Shown here: one piece after another, positions 63,971-64,000 of the stretch | Position numbering within the stretch: the stretch's first letter is position 1 | Layout of the letters: each line of letters opens with the position of its first letter | Assembly (NCBI GenBank): GCA_022509085.1 | Contig: JAFLTW010000005.1 | Coordinates: 1 to 64,000 of the forward strand | Source: Muribaculaceae bacterium | Lineage (GTDB): Bacteria > Bacteroidota > Bacteroidia > Bacteroidales > Muribaculaceae | Direction of reading: 5' to 3' | DNA length: 64,000 nucleotides | Translations under genes and position numbers: made by a program | The notes under the pieces: model-generated | Told to the model about the DNA's origin: nothing | What the model saw: only the letters and a program-made list of their open reading frames with translations | Databases searched by the model: none

Positions 63971-64000
63971 GTTTCCATAACTGCTTTTTTTGAAGAGGTC

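Overview
The window looks like chromosomal DNA of a gut Bacteroidales bacterium, most likely of the Muribaculaceae or a close family. The assignment is inference from: SusC/SusD outer-membrane pairs, the very large SprA type IX secretion protein encoded between ruvA and dnaX, an ExbB-ExbD-ExbD-TonB operon, Bacteroidota-type promoters (TTTG, 19-21 bases, TAnnTTTG) and lipoproteins with an acidic stretch after the lipid-bearing cysteine. There is no rRNA, prophage, transposase or CRISPR array. Two tRNA genes are present (Arg-ACG, Glu-CTC).

Layout. 281-9405 (minus strand) is the most unusual block: three paralogous pyruvoyl-type decarboxylases of the phosphatidylserine decarboxylase superfamily (the long, soluble, PsiD-like kind), two paralogous GadC-like amino-acid antiporters and one porin-like barrel. 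This is the architecture of an amino-acid decarboxylation/antiport system built on an unexpected enzyme family. 9655-9728 is tRNA-Arg. 9898-15798 (minus) is a SusC-SusD-lipoprotein nutrient-uptake locus with no glycosidase. 16215-25688 holds a uracil-DNA-glycosylase-like protein, a DUF3108 protein, a short DXS-like enzyme, a phytase-like histidine phosphatase, a glutamine synthetase, a GH53 endo-galactanase and a TonB-dependent receptor. 25749-32518 (minus) is a methionine operon metX-hom-metH-metF. 32723-35323 is clpB. 35419-45327 (minus) is ruvA-sprA-dnaX. 45443-51823 (plus) carries recR, a GNAT acetyltransferase, a membrane acyltransferase, then lysC-engB-gtrA-rpiB-folB and a four-helix-bundle gene. 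51941-54960 holds tpx, a DUF2156 protein, a polyprenol-phosphate glycosyltransferase and rpsP. 55066-59088 holds tRNA-Glu, a one-helix peptide, a stand-alone RapZ C-terminal domain, a MurU-like nucleotidyltransferase, a small two-helix protein, prfA and an AmgK-like kinase. 59205-63970 holds pgk and the TonB energizing operon exbB-exbD-exbD-tonB.

How the genes fit together. ExbBD-TonB would power the SusC protein and the TonB receptor. LysC and Hom/MetX/MetH/MetF cover the aspartate-to-methionine route, and the cobalamin dependence of MetH may explain a BtuB-like receptor next door. The AmgK-like and MurU-like enzymes together resemble the MurNAc salvage shortcut of cell-wall recycling.

Non-coding structure. 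Five arrays of a 9-base unit containing the palindrome TAGCTA sit at gene ends (25691, 47832, 51187, 51831, 56761), two of them bracketing the four-helix-bundle gene. Three 20-base tandem copies precede the acyltransferase. A 51-base near-perfect dyad lies upstream of the first decarboxylase gene. Many intergenic stem-loops act as probable terminators, including several inside the decarboxylase cluster.
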